From NCBI GenBank assembly GCA_024867545.1, contig JANFNE010000007.1:1487575-1551574 (forward strand): a DNA stretch of 64,000 bases, written 5' to 3'. A program made the translations under genes and the position numbers. This document shows positions 37,710 to 47,021 of the stretch, piece after piece; the first letter of the stretch is position 1, and each line of letters opens with the position of its first letter. Origin of the DNA: Phytopythium helicoides (taxonomy: Eukaryota; Oomycota; Peronosporomycetes; Pythiales; Pythiaceae). Below the pieces are notes generated by a model. The model was not told the origin of the DNA. It saw only the letters and a list, made by a program, of their open reading frames with translations, and did no database searches.

Positions 37710-38381
37710 GACTGGCTGCGAGGAGCTGAGTGAGGTCACGAAGGAGGCGGGGGTGACACAACGAGAACGAGAGAGAGAGAGATGATGAGCCGGGCTGACG
37801 TCGGCACTACCACCACCACCACTACACGCCAAAAAGAGTTCGGTTCGTAGCTGCTCGTCAAGTCGTCTGACTTTATAAATTTAGAGATAATCAAATTAGC
37901 GAGTCGCGGCGCATCTCGTTCGTAACCGTAAGCAATGGTTGACGCAACCGAAATCCCTGTCGCTCTGCGCGCTCTGTATCGTTCCAAAATGAGTCGGTTT
38001 GTAGCTATTTTTGGTTCTAAAACGTTCGTTATCCTTCTATTCCAGCCAATCAGAGCGCGCCGATTCTTCCACTGTGTTCATCATCGCGTTCGTTGCCACC
38101 TAACTCCCGCCACAAGGCAGAAAGTCCTTTCCAACAATATGGAAACCCGCCCGTCCACCCTTTATACCGCATATCCACCCCACCTTCATACCCATTCCAA
38201 CACCACTCCCTATCCAATCCAACCTCCATAAACCCATAATCCGCCGACACCCGCCCCTCGTAGCCGCTGGCTCGCGCGCCGTTCGCCACCGACCACTCTA
38301 CGGCTCCATTTCGCCACTCTAAGCGCCGCGCCGCGCCGCGCCGCCGCGGCAGCAGCACCACACTCGCGCTCTTTCTCCGCC
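37710..38381. promoter_or_regulatory. Divergent upstream region, LOR3 and bZIP-like 4
   Basis: No gene in 672 bp. It contains a GA dinucleotide run near 37770-37783 and a CCAATC word at about 38044. It must hold promoters for both genes. Confidence 0.35.
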
Positions 38382-39542
38382 ATGAGCCGCGAGCTGCCGC
38401 CCCCCGCCGCCTCCTTCATGCGCATCCAGCCGCGGCCCGCGGTGAGCGCCGAGCGGCCGCTGGACGCCGACGCGGTGCTGAGCGAGGCGGCCGACTGGCG
38501 GCGCTTCATGGTGCTCAACCAGCTGGGCGGCGGCCGCATGCCCATCTCGGGCCGCGGGGCGGGCAAGGCCGCGGTTTTTCTCGGCGGCGGCGGCAAGCGC
38601 GCCGCGCAGACCCGCGGACAGCCCAAGGAGCGCCCGCGGCCCATGACGAGCAGCGAGCGGGGCATCAAGTTCCGCAAGAAGCAGCAGGAGCGCCAGCAGA
38701 TGCTCGTGTCGAGCACGGAGAAGCTGCGCCAGGAGATCGCGCGCCTCGAGGCGCTCAAGGACCTGCGAGAAGGCTCGGCGCTCGTCGCGAGCTTCACCGA
38801 GGGCGGCGCGCCGGTCAAGTTCGCCATGGAGTACTTTGCGCAGTTCCGCATGGGCGTCCCGCTGCCGGGAGGGGGACCTGAGGACCAGGCGCTGCTGCGG
38901 CAGCAGGAGATCTTCCTCAAGAACATGATGGTCCCAGACATGAAGTTCTGCGGCGAGGACGCCATCAAGTCCATATTCAAGCAGTGGCGCTTCAAGGTCG
39001 TCGCCCACTCGTCCATGCGCGTCGAACGCACGACCACGCAGCTCGTGTCGGTCGACAACTGCGCCACGGTGCTCACTGAGGGCGTCATCCACATGCGCTA
39101 CGCGCGCAAGACCTTTGAGATGATGTACCCGCACGTCGTGGGCAACGAGGAGCTCATCCAGAAGCTCATCGGCCGCATGGTGCACATGCCGTTCCGCACC
39201 AAAATGTACTTTAACGAGGACGGCAAGCTCGAACACTTTGAAATCGAGCCAGACCTCTTTGCCGGGCTCTACGACGTGCTGCGTGACCTGAAAGACTGCG
39301 AGTTGCTGCTCGGCAAGACGCGCATGCCCAAGCTCATTGTGAACGGTCCCGACCAGATCACGATCCTCGAACCTGCGGCCGAGAAGCCGAACATCAACTC
39401 GACCTTCGCCACCAGCGGTGCAGCCTCGGCACTCGAGGCACTCGAGGCTGGTAGCGCACCATCACAAGATACTGAACGAAGCCAGCAGACACAACCCGCG
39501 TGCATGCCCGCGGCCATGAACCTCAAGTTTATTTTATCGTGA
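38382..39542 (+). CDS. bZIP-like factor 4
   Basis: This is a 386-residue protein, the longest of the four. The N-terminal 85 residues are unique, with Pro/Gly/Ala-rich parts. The bZIP is TSSERGIKFRKKQQERQQML, with zipper Leu at heptad positions through LRQEIARLEAL. The shared domain is VKFAMEYFAQFRMGV, VPDMKFCG, SMRVERTTTQL, MRYARKTFEMMYPHV, NEELIQKLIGRMVHMPF and MYFNEDGKLEHFEI. It ends in the same C-terminal peptide as bZIP-like 1 (MNLKFILS), separated from the domain by a variable Ala/Ser/Gln-rich linker. Asn of the canonical basic region is Gly. A nuclear dimeric role is expected. Confidence 0.82.
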   Translation: MSRELPPPAASFMRIQPRPAVSAERPLDADAVLSEAADWRRFMVLNQLGGGRMPISGRGAGKAAVFLGGGGKRAAQTRGQPKERPRPMTSSERGIKFRKKQQERQQMLVSSTEKLRQEIARLEALKDLREGSALVASFTEGGAPVKFAMEYFAQFRMGVPLPGGGPEDQALLRQQEIFLKNMMVPDMKFCGEDAIKSIFKQWRFKVVAHSSMRVERTTTQLVSVDNCATVLTEGVIHMRYARKTFEMMYPHVVGNEELIQKLIGRMVHMPFRTKMYFNEDGKLEHFEIEPDLFAGLYDVLRDLKDCELLLGKTRMPKLIVNGPDQITILEPAAEKPNINSTFATSGAASALEALEAGSAPSQDTERSQQTQPACMPAAMNLKFILS

Positions 39543-39689
39543 AAGCGGCTGCGGCATCACAGGCAGCAAGAGAAAACTTAGTTCAGGAGTTGACGAGTCC
39601 GATCAGCGATAACAACAAATGCATTTTCACAAATTAGCATGGTCAAGCGTATTCGGCCGTACGTTGATGGCTACAAAACATGGATCTCC

Positions 39690-40022
39690 TCACATGTGCC
39701 CATGAAGGCGTGTAAGTATTGTATTCTTGATCTCACCGACAGATTTTCGTCCAAGGTTGACAAGAAACCAGTGCGACGGCGTCTGATGAACGAGTTCTGT
39801 GAAATAGTGGTGCCTCCATTTTCCGGGATGTCGGTTTCTCAAAGCGTTCTTGTTGCCCAAGCCAACGACGCAACGGAATGCCAAGTCTTTCTGTTCCTCG
39901 TTTGATACCTCGAACATGTTACATGCATTCGAAATGCCATTATAAAATCCAAGTTTTGCGTTCTTCATTTGAGTTTCATTAGCCGCTGGATCAATCACTA
40001 CTTCATAACTTAGGGCTGGCAA
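39690..40022 (-). CDS. Hypothetical short ORF downstream of the kinase
   Basis: This is a 110-residue ORF opening at ATG 40022, 45 bp after the kinase stop on the same strand. Composition is protein-like (EVSNEEQKDLAFRCVVGLGN, HYFTELVHQTPSHWFLVNLG) but no family is recognised. It may be a fragment of a decayed gene or mobile element. A plus-strand ORF overlaps (39639-39905) and looks less protein-like. Confidence 0.28.
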   Translation of the reverse strand: MPALSYEVVIDPAANETQMKNAKLGFYNGISNACNMFEVSNEEQKDLAFRCVVGLGNKNALRNRHPGKWRHHYFTELVHQTPSHWFLVNLGRKSVGEIKNTILTRLHGHM

Positions 40023-40067
40023 AACTGTACTACAACGCCGTCGACAGCTAGCAGTACCAGTAGCTCG

Positions 40068-40958
40068 CTACTCGAACGAAGATGCCCAGTCGGCGAACGC
40101 TTTGTGCTCGAGCACCTGCTCCATAGTGAACCGTTTCGCCGGGTTCACTTGCAGCATGCCTTCGAGTAGATCGACGACGCTTTCCCAAACAACAGGTGTG
40201 AGCCCCCATGAGTCGATGACTTGGTGGACGCCAACTTTCTTAAATGCACGAAAGCCTCGAACGGATGAGGAAGCGAGTGACACCAGCGGCGAGCCCGTCA
40301 ACATGATAAAGAGCAGAATCCCGAGGGACCAGACGTCAGCCGCCTTGGGGTCGTAGCTGTGCTCGCCGTCAACGATTTCTGGTGCCATGTAGTACTTTTT
40401 GCCCACACGGAGGTGCTGTCCGCTCCGCTCGAACTGGTTTCGCGTGGCAAGGCCGAAGTCGCCGAGCTTACACCGACCATGATCCATGAAGACGTTCTCG
40501 AGCGAGACATCGCGGTGCGCGATGCCGTGTAGGTGCAGGAAGGCGAGGCCCGAGGCCACCTGGGAGAGCACCGACATGGCGTCGATACACGAGAGCGAGC
40601 CCTTGGCTGAGTCGCTCACATACGAGTGCAGGTCGCCGTCGGCACAGTGCTCCATGACGTAGTAGAGCGTGTCGAACTCGACGAATTCGTCGAGGTACTG
40701 CACGATGTTGGGGTGTCCACCAAGTCGACGAAGCATCTGAGCCACCTCTCGCTCGACTTGCGGGTTGTCTGGGAGCTGTTCTCGTGCCGGAGACGCCCAC
40801 ATGCGCGCGTTCCGCTCGAGCGAGAGCTGTTTGACGACCACGAGGCGGTCGTGAGGGTCAGCGTGCAAGCTCTGCGTGTCGAGGCACTCGAAGACCCAGC
40901 CATAGCTGGTTTCGCTCAGCTCGGCGAGCACGCGGTACCGCTCACGAATGACTGGCAT
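40068..40958 (-). CDS. Ser/Thr protein kinase, CAMK-like
   Basis: This 296-residue, single-domain kinase is likely active. The glycine-rich loop is weak (LSETSYGWVF). The ATP-anchoring Lys is in VVVKQL; the alpha-C Glu is likely in VEREVAQML. The catalytic loop is HRDVSLEN, the magnesium motif is DFG in LGDFGLATR, and the APE equivalent is MAPEIV. DVWSLGILLFIMLTGSPL is the alpha-F helix, and the AKRF..EQVLEH end marks a complete C-lobe. An insertion with RGFRAFKK lies between alpha-F and alpha-G. There is no regulatory domain beyond the catalytic core, as in many oomycete single-domain kinases. The start MPVIRERYRVL sits directly at the first strand. Confidence 0.9.
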   Translation of the reverse strand: MPVIRERYRVLAELSETSYGWVFECLDTQSLHADPHDRLVVVKQLSLERNARMWASPAREQLPDNPQVEREVAQMLRRLGGHPNIVQYLDEFVEFDTLYYVMEHCADGDLHSYVSDSAKGSLSCIDAMSVLSQVASGLAFLHLHGIAHRDVSLENVFMDHGRCKLGDFGLATRNQFERSGQHLRVGKKYYMAPEIVDGEHSYDPKAADVWSLGILLFIMLTGSPLVSLASSSVRGFRAFKKVGVHQVIDSWGLTPVVWESVVDLLEGMLQVNPAKRFTMEQVLEHKAFADWASSFE

Positions 40959-43121
40959 GACCGCCAGCTTGCTGCAATGGAGTTCTTCTACTGTAGACAG
41001 CGTTCAAATGCGTCGAGTTTGACAGTGAAGGGGCTTGCAGCCGCCCCGGACGCACGGGCCACCCGAAATGGAATCGGGACTAGCTCAGCCAGCTGAGCAG
41101 GCTCGCTTTCAACGACTCGACGGTCGGCACAAGTACTCCTCTGGCGGTTGGCAGCGAGAGCCGTTCGAGAACCAGCTTCTCCATAACTGCTCCGGAACAA
41201 ATCACTCGCCATTTTGGGAGGAGCTTCGAGCAGACGCCCGGCTGGTTGGTTGTCCCATGCTCGCGTCCGTACAGGATCGCGTAGAGAGCCTTGTTGTAAC
41301 GCGAATGGCATCAATGCGTACGGTAGCCTGTAGCAATCGAGGTGCCGAAAGGCGACTCGTTCATGCCAACACGTTCTATGGAAGTCCGGCGTGGCGCTGC
41401 GTCTGTGTGCGAGTCGTCGATGCGTCTCTCTGAACCTCCGAGCACTGGCAGGTCAACTCGTCTCTACTGGCTCCGGCAGCTCCTGGCCACTCGAGGCAGC
41501 ACGTCTCGAGAGAAAAGCTGTGAGGCGTTATCGTTCGAAATGAGCCGCACTTGCGTGGGCAGCAGTCGTCGATCAGGATGCGAGTGATTACGGGCGTGAG
41601 CCGTTGCGTTGGATTGCTCCATGGGCGGCAAAGAAGCCAGAGGTGTCAAAAGCTCAGTGAGCTCGAGGTGTAAGACATGAGGCAAAAGAAGGACAGGCGA
41701 TCTCATCCATTCTTAGCAAAGCACTTCGATGACCGTTGTCGGTCAGCGGTGGCGGCCAAAGACTGGTCCGGAGAAATCAAAAATGCCTGCCGTGGCCGTC
41801 ATGACGATCGTGAGAAAAGCAAGGAGGCTCGTGTCAATGAAGAACGAACGCAAACGTTTGCAGAGAACACCATCGACTTCACGTTCGTTGGCCTATCAAA
41901 TGGATTCCGCTTGTGATTCTGTCATGGACCTTCCGATCCGCCGAAGCTCACACGGGTATGGTGGGAGCCAGCAGGTGCTTGGACAGCGGCGTTCGGAGTA
42001 CGTTGAAACTGGGAGCGGTGGATGAGCCTACGCTGCTCATTGGTTTCACTTACGACAACGCGGGTATCATCCTTAGTGGCGGCAAAGCAGGTTGGTGCCC
42101 TCCCATCACGGCTGAAGGTCAGTGGTCGCAGCAGCGACACGCCGAAACCGGGGCTTTGTGACCGCTGAAGCCATAGGATCGTTAGCCCGCTTCCAAAGAT
42201 TATTTGGATCCTGTCAGTGAACGCCATGGAGAGAGATCCACCATCAGTGGCTTGCTGACGAGCTGAAACTGGTCGCGATTCCTTTGGTCTCTTTCCCGTA
42301 GAGATATCATTCAAGTTGACAGATTCAGGGATTCGTGATTTGCTCCAGGGTGCAACCCCACCACTAAAACTCGTTGAGTTCAACCCAATGGCCATCCACA
42401 GCCGCGCCTGTGTAGCCAATAGCAGCCATGTCGATGGTTCTTGCTTCGAGCCTTGTAGCTGTTCGCATAACGATCTTTGGTAGATTCCACTTGTGGAGTC
42501 GATATGCACCGTCTTGTACTCATGGAGCATCATGGGGAGATGGAGAGCGGGCTCGCAGTTATAAACCGTCGCTCGCTCTACATCTACTCCCGCCTCATCT
42601 TCCTGGGTATCATACACGCCTGAAAGATCCTTAGAACCAAATTCCCTCGACCAGATCGGTGGCATGTTACAGGTTAGCAGTAAATTCCCACCCACTCCTG
42701 GGAGATCGCTTGGAAAAGCTACTCGAGGAGCCACCAGTCAAGCAACAGAATCTATCGAGCCTGACTGTGCCATGGAAATCGCCCAGCTGCATCGGTGAAC
42801 GCCACGACCCCATATAGATAGAAGCCTGGCTCTAGGATGTAGAAGATCCTGACTTCCTCATGCAGATTGTGCGACGACACTGGGTTGAGCATAGCTTTCT
42901 TAGACGGAACTTATGCAATACGAGAGAACAAGGCGATGTCCACAAACAGGGCAATGACTACTGTAGGTCCAGTCTTTTCAGTTCTTCGCTTGGGTTTTGT
43001 TATGTCGTCGACTCAAGCCAAGAACTGAAAACCGAGCCAGCAAAAACGGCAAAACCAGCATTCAGGTCGCTTTGTAAATTAGTTGAGTGCAGGATTTAGA
43101 CACTCGTCTACAAGGAGCAAG
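40959..43121. other. Gene-poor stretch between kinase and hydroxylase
   Basis: These 2163 bp show no recognisable gene. A minus-strand ORF at 41922-42734 (270 codons) is long, but its product has no recognisable domain and mixed composition; it may be a chance frame or a relic of a repeat. Confidence 0.4.
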
Positions 43122-44822
43122 CTACTTATCCGCTGTTTGCTCCTTATCGCCTCCCTCTCCATCCTTCTCATCCTTTGTCAGGAACTCGTGCGCAACATCC
43201 CAACGAGATCCATTCGCCAGAGCTGACACGTACTTCACAAAACGCATCACACCCTGGTCACGAAGCACCACCGTCAACACGTTCCACGAAGCAGACGTAG
43301 CCAACAACGTGTCCGAGTCCTCTCCACCAGACGCAGAACGGTAAATCGCAGGATCATCGTTCTGCTCGTCACTCGCCACGTAACACTCGTAGCCGCCGCG
43401 CTCGCCCTCCTCCCAGCTATCGTGCGGAGGCGTCACAGACAACGTCACGTCCAGCACACTCGCCGCCGTCGACAGCGTCCCGAGCGTGTAATCAAGACCC
43501 GGACGGAACCGACGAGCGCGACCACGCTCGTGTGTGCACGAGAGTCCGCCACCAACAAGTGACATCCATCGATGGAACGCGTCCGACTTGAACAGCGATT
43601 GCAGTTCGCGCAGTTTGCTCGCCTCGGCCGGCTCGTCCGACACGGCATCGCTCGTCAGCACCATGAATCGCTGCTTCACAGGCGATCCCTGCACTTGCCA
43701 TCCGGGAAGTACGCCGACACCGTGGGTCATCGTGGCTTTGCCGTCGGAGAGACCGTCACGCTCGTCCGCGGTCTTGAGGAGTGGGAGCAGCGCGTCAGCG
43801 TATTCCTTGCTGAGGAAGTTGACGAGCTGGATGGAGGAGTCTTCGGCAAACTTCTCGTTGACCTGTTCGAGGTTGGCAGCCGAGAGGTAGTCTGCGCTGA
43901 TGAATTTGGCGAGGTATGTTTGGTCTTCGTCGGATAGGTTGAATCCTTCGATGGGTGCGGCTTCTTCGATAGGAGTGAACGGGTAGTCGGCATCACGGGT
44001 GTCGTCTTCAAGTTGAGCGAGCGATGCTGGATCGGCGTTCTCCTCTTCGCGCTTCTTCTTTTCCTCCTCGTATCCAGGCTCACCCTCTTGGGGGAGGTGG
44101 AACCACCCAGAGATCGAAAGACGATCATGAGGCGCGACGACCTCCTGCACACTGTGAAACGAGTAACCCGGCTGCACCGTGAACATGACGAACTGGTTCC
44201 ACTTGGGTGGAAGCGACAACGACGGCTCGACATCGGGAGTGCCCTTGGACACACACGGGTAGAGTTCAAGTGCGCCGCCGAACTTGGGGTCCCAGTCCTG
44301 TGGGTCGGGCAGGTAGAGGATGTATGAAACGCGACGGGTCCCGATCACGTCGTCGTGGTTGAGCAGGTGCGAGCCCTGGCAGTAGCTGTTGACCGACATG
44401 TCTTGGTTGCGGCCCGACAGCTCACCGCAGCCCGTGACCTTAGACACGAACTGCCGGAACGTCTTGGAGTACATGGCGTTGCGCAGGCGGTGGAGGTTGG
44501 CAAGGCTGGCCTTCTCCTGCTCGGAGAGTCCATCGATGTTGGCGAGATCTCCAGTCTGCAGCACCTTGTAGATGTCCGTCTCCTTCTGCGTGAACGCCAA
44601 GCTTTGCTCGATTTCGGTCCTCACTGTGCGGAGCAGCTCTGGAGCCACCAGTGCCGGGATGCACGTGTGCAGGTAGGGGGCAGACGACTTGTAGCCGCTG
44701 GCGAGTTGCTCGACATTGGTGGCGTCTAGAAGTCCCGGAGCGAAGCACTCGGAGACCCAGGCCTCGTCGTCGACCTTGGCCTTCTTGAGCGGCTGCGTGG
44801 ACGCCTCGCGGTCGCTGGACAT
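43122..44822 (-). CDS. OGFOD1/Tpa1-type prolyl hydroxylase, copy A
   Basis: This is a 566-residue 2-oxoglutarate- and Fe(II)-dependent dioxygenase. Human OGFOD1 and yeast Tpa1 hydroxylate a proline of ribosomal protein uS12 and affect translation accuracy. The start MSSDREAS (44822) matches the position of copy B. The catalytic N-terminal double-stranded beta-helix shows the iron ligands H and D in HLLNHDDVIGTRR, the distal His in GYSFHSVQEV and the 2-oxoglutarate Arg in APHDRLSISGWF. The C-terminal domain is the second, non-catalytic beta-helix typical of the family. It is head-to-head with copy B. The C-terminal half is identical to that of B at the nucleotide level, while the N-terminal half differs, with a short variable Lys/Glu-rich linker between. 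Confidence 0.9.
   Translation of the reverse strand: MSSDREASTQPLKKAKVDDEAWVSECFAPGLLDATNVEQLASGYKSSAPYLHTCIPALVAPELLRTVRTEIEQSLAFTQKETDIYKVLQTGDLANIDGLSEQEKASLANLHRLRNAMYSKTFRQFVSKVTGCGELSGRNQDMSVNSYCQGSHLLNHDDVIGTRRVSYILYLPDPQDWDPKFGGALELYPCVSKGTPDVEPSLSLPPKWNQFVMFTVQPGYSFHSVQEVVAPHDRLSISGWFHLPQEGEPGYEEEKKKREEENADPASLAQLEDDTRDADYPFTPIEEAAPIEGFNLSDEDQTYLAKFISADYLSAANLEQVNEKFAEDSSIQLVNFLSKEYADALLPLLKTADERDGLSDGKATMTHGVGVLPGWQVQGSPVKQRFMVLTSDAVSDEPAEASKLRELQSLFKSDAFHRWMSLVGGGLSCTHERGRARRFRPGLDYTLGTLSTAASVLDVTLSVTPPHDSWEEGERGGYECYVASDEQNDDPAIYRSASGGEDSDTLLATSASWNVLTVVLRDQGVMRFVKYVSALANGSRWDVAHEFLTKDEKDGEGGDKEQTADK
43167..44015 (-). repeat. Inverted repeat arm A (849 bp)
   Basis: The reverse complement of this segment matches 46053-46901. 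No difference was seen where the two were compared, and three overlapping ORFs in other frames also encode identical peptides in the two copies. It covers the C-terminal half of hydroxylase copy A. Confidence 0.85.
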
Positions 44823-45212
44823 GGCTGCAGACAGGAGACGTGGACACGCAGCGGCTTGAGTCGGCTCGAGTGCAATTGGGACGCGAAGAGCTCCGATTGT
44901 GCGCAGCCAGTCAGCCGAAATCGCCATTTTCCCACGAGCAATCGAGACCATAATCATGATTTTGGTGCTGAATTCAGCCAATGATATTGCATTATTAATG
45001 ATAATTTTGAACTACGTCCGCTTATTGGCTGGAGGGGTGATGGCCACACACGTCACAGATTTGTGTCCAAATAGTAGGTACCAAAGCTTGGCGAGCTTTG
45101 GCTTGGAGAGATGCGTGTCTATCGCGCGTGGAGCGCATGGTGGCTGGCTGCGGACGCTCTAGGGGGCTGGTGATGGCCTCGATGCATTCGCCAATCGCTC
45201 GGATCTGCAGCA
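44823..45212. promoter_or_regulatory. Bidirectional upstream region of the hydroxylase pair
   Basis: The 390 bp between two head-to-head hydroxylase starts are AT-rich at about 44950-45010. They probably drive both genes. No named element is assigned. Confidence 0.45.
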
Positions 45213-46937
45213 ATGCCGGCGTTAACCAGGAAAACGGAGCAGGAGCCGGTGGCTCCAGTCAAGAGAGCACGTGTTGACAACGACCACCAAGTCGGTGAAG
45301 ATGAAGCTTGGGTTAAGGAGTGCCTTGCTCCGGGTCTGCTGGACGAGAGCAATGTGGCAAAGCTCGCGGATGCGTATCAAAATGCAAAGCCATACCACCA
45401 CGGGTGTATCTCGGCGCTTGTGGAGCCCGGGCTGCTGCGCAAAGTGAGGACCGAGATCGAGCAGAACCTCGTGTTCACGCAGAAGGAGACGGACATCTAC
45501 AAGGTGCTGCAGACTGGAGATCTTGCCAACATTGACGGGCTTGACAAGGACGAAAAGTCGAGTCTTGCGAGTCTGCATCGCCTACGGGACGCCATCTACT
45601 CCAAGACATTCCGGAGTTTCATATCGCGTGTCACCGGCTGCGGTGAGCTGTCAGGCTCTAAGCACGACATGTCGGTCAACAGCTACTGTCAAGGCTCTCA
45701 CTTGCTCAACCACGACGACGTGATCGGTACGCGTCGCGTGAGCTTTATTCTCTACATGCCCGACCCTCAGGACTGGGACCCAAAGTGGGGTGGAGCGCTC
45801 GAGCTCTACCCTTGCACTGCCGAAGGCAACCCGGATGTCACGCCTACTCTTGCTGTACCTCCACGATGGAACCAGTTCGCGTTCTTCACAGTCATCCCAG
45901 GCTACTCCTTTCACAGTGTGCAGGAGGTTGTTGCGCCTCATGATCGCCTCTCCATTCAAGGATGGTTCCACTTCCCTCAGCCTGGTGAGCCCGGATACGT
46001 CGAGGAAGAGGGTGAGATGAAGGGAACGGGACCAGCTCGTCCTCAGCTAGAGCAACTTGAAGACGACACCCGTGATGCCGACTACCCGTTCACTCCTATC
46101 GAAGAAGCCGCACCCATCGAAGGATTCAACCTATCCGACGAAGACCAAACATACCTCGCCAAATTCATCAGCGCAGACTACCTCTCGGCTGCCAACCTCG
46201 AACAGGTCAACGAGAAGTTTGCCGAAGACTCCTCCATCCAGCTCGTCAACTTCCTCAGCAAGGAATACGCTGACGCGCTGCTCCCACTCCTCAAGACCGC
46301 GGACGAGCGTGACGGTCTCTCCGACGGCAAAGCCACGATGACCCACGGTGTCGGCGTACTTCCCGGATGGCAAGTGCAGGGATCGCCTGTGAAGCAGCGA
46401 TTCATGGTGCTGACGAGCGATGCCGTGTCGGACGAGCCGGCCGAGGCGAGCAAACTGCGCGAACTGCAATCGCTGTTCAAGTCGGACGCGTTCCATCGAT
46501 GGATGTCACTTGTTGGTGGCGGACTCTCGTGCACACACGAGCGTGGTCGCGCTCGTCGGTTCCGTCCGGGTCTTGATTACACGCTCGGGACGCTGTCGAC
46601 GGCGGCGAGTGTGCTGGACGTGACGTTGTCTGTGACGCCTCCGCACGATAGCTGGGAGGAGGGCGAGCGCGGCGGCTACGAGTGTTACGTGGCGAGTGAC
46701 GAGCAGAACGATGATCCTGCGATTTACCGTTCTGCGTCTGGTGGAGAGGACTCGGACACGTTGTTGGCTACGTCTGCTTCGTGGAACGTGTTGACGGTGG
46801 TGCTTCGTGACCAGGGTGTGATGCGTTTTGTGAAGTACGTGTCAGCTCTGGCGAATGGATCTCGTTGGGATGTTGCGCACGAGTTCCTGACAAAGGATGA
46901 GGAGAAGGAGAGTGGAGATCAGCAAATGGAAGAGTAG
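45213..46937 (+). CDS. OGFOD1/Tpa1-type prolyl hydroxylase, copy B
   Basis: This is a 574-residue paralogue of copy A, transcribed away from it. The first ATG (45213) opens MPALTRKTEQEPVAPVKRAR, with a basic cluster that could be a nuclear signal. Catalytic residues are preserved: H and D in HLLNHDDVIGTRR, His in GYSFHSVQEV and Arg in APHDRLSIQGWF. Up to about residue 275 it differs from copy A at scattered positions, and the inter-domain linker is distinct (EEEGEMKGTGPARPQ). From QLEDDTRDAD on, the two are identical for about 283 residues, differing again only in the last acidic residues. Both copies look functional. Confidence 0.9.
   Translation: MPALTRKTEQEPVAPVKRARVDNDHQVGEDEAWVKECLAPGLLDESNVAKLADAYQNAKPYHHGCISALVEPGLLRKVRTEIEQNLVFTQKETDIYKVLQTGDLANIDGLDKDEKSSLASLHRLRDAIYSKTFRSFISRVTGCGELSGSKHDMSVNSYCQGSHLLNHDDVIGTRRVSFILYMPDPQDWDPKWGGALELYPCTAEGNPDVTPTLAVPPRWNQFAFFTVIPGYSFHSVQEVVAPHDRLSIQGWFHFPQPGEPGYVEEEGEMKGTGPARPQLEQLEDDTRDADYPFTPIEEAAPIEGFNLSDEDQTYLAKFISADYLSAANLEQVNEKFAEDSSIQLVNFLSKEYADALLPLLKTADERDGLSDGKATMTHGVGVLPGWQVQGSPVKQRFMVLTSDAVSDEPAEASKLRELQSLFKSDAFHRWMSLVGGGLSCTHERGRARRFRPGLDYTLGTLSTAASVLDVTLSVTPPHDSWEEGERGGYECYVASDEQNDDPAIYRSASGGEDSDTLLATSASWNVLTVVLRDQGVMRFVKYVSALANGSRWDVAHEFLTKDEEKESGDQQMEE
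46053..46901 (+). repeat. Inverted repeat arm B (849 bp)
   Basis: This is the partner of 43167-44015 in inverted orientation, with 2037 bp between the arms. Confidence 0.85.
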
Positions 46938-47021
46938 CTTCTTGTCAAATAGGACAGCCAAATGGCTGCTACACGTTGTCAAGTAATATACTTCATGGTT
47001 GTACAGCGCTTAGGATTCGCT

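Noticed and set aside
41922..42734. 270-codon minus-strand ORF
   Set aside because: It is long but has no recognisable domain, mixed composition and overlapping ORFs in other frames; not enough support to call it a gene.
43534..43937. Identical ORFs in antisense frames at 43534-43937 and 46131-46534
   Set aside because: They are shadows of the duplicated hydroxylase C-terminal half; their identity only reflects the inverted repeat.
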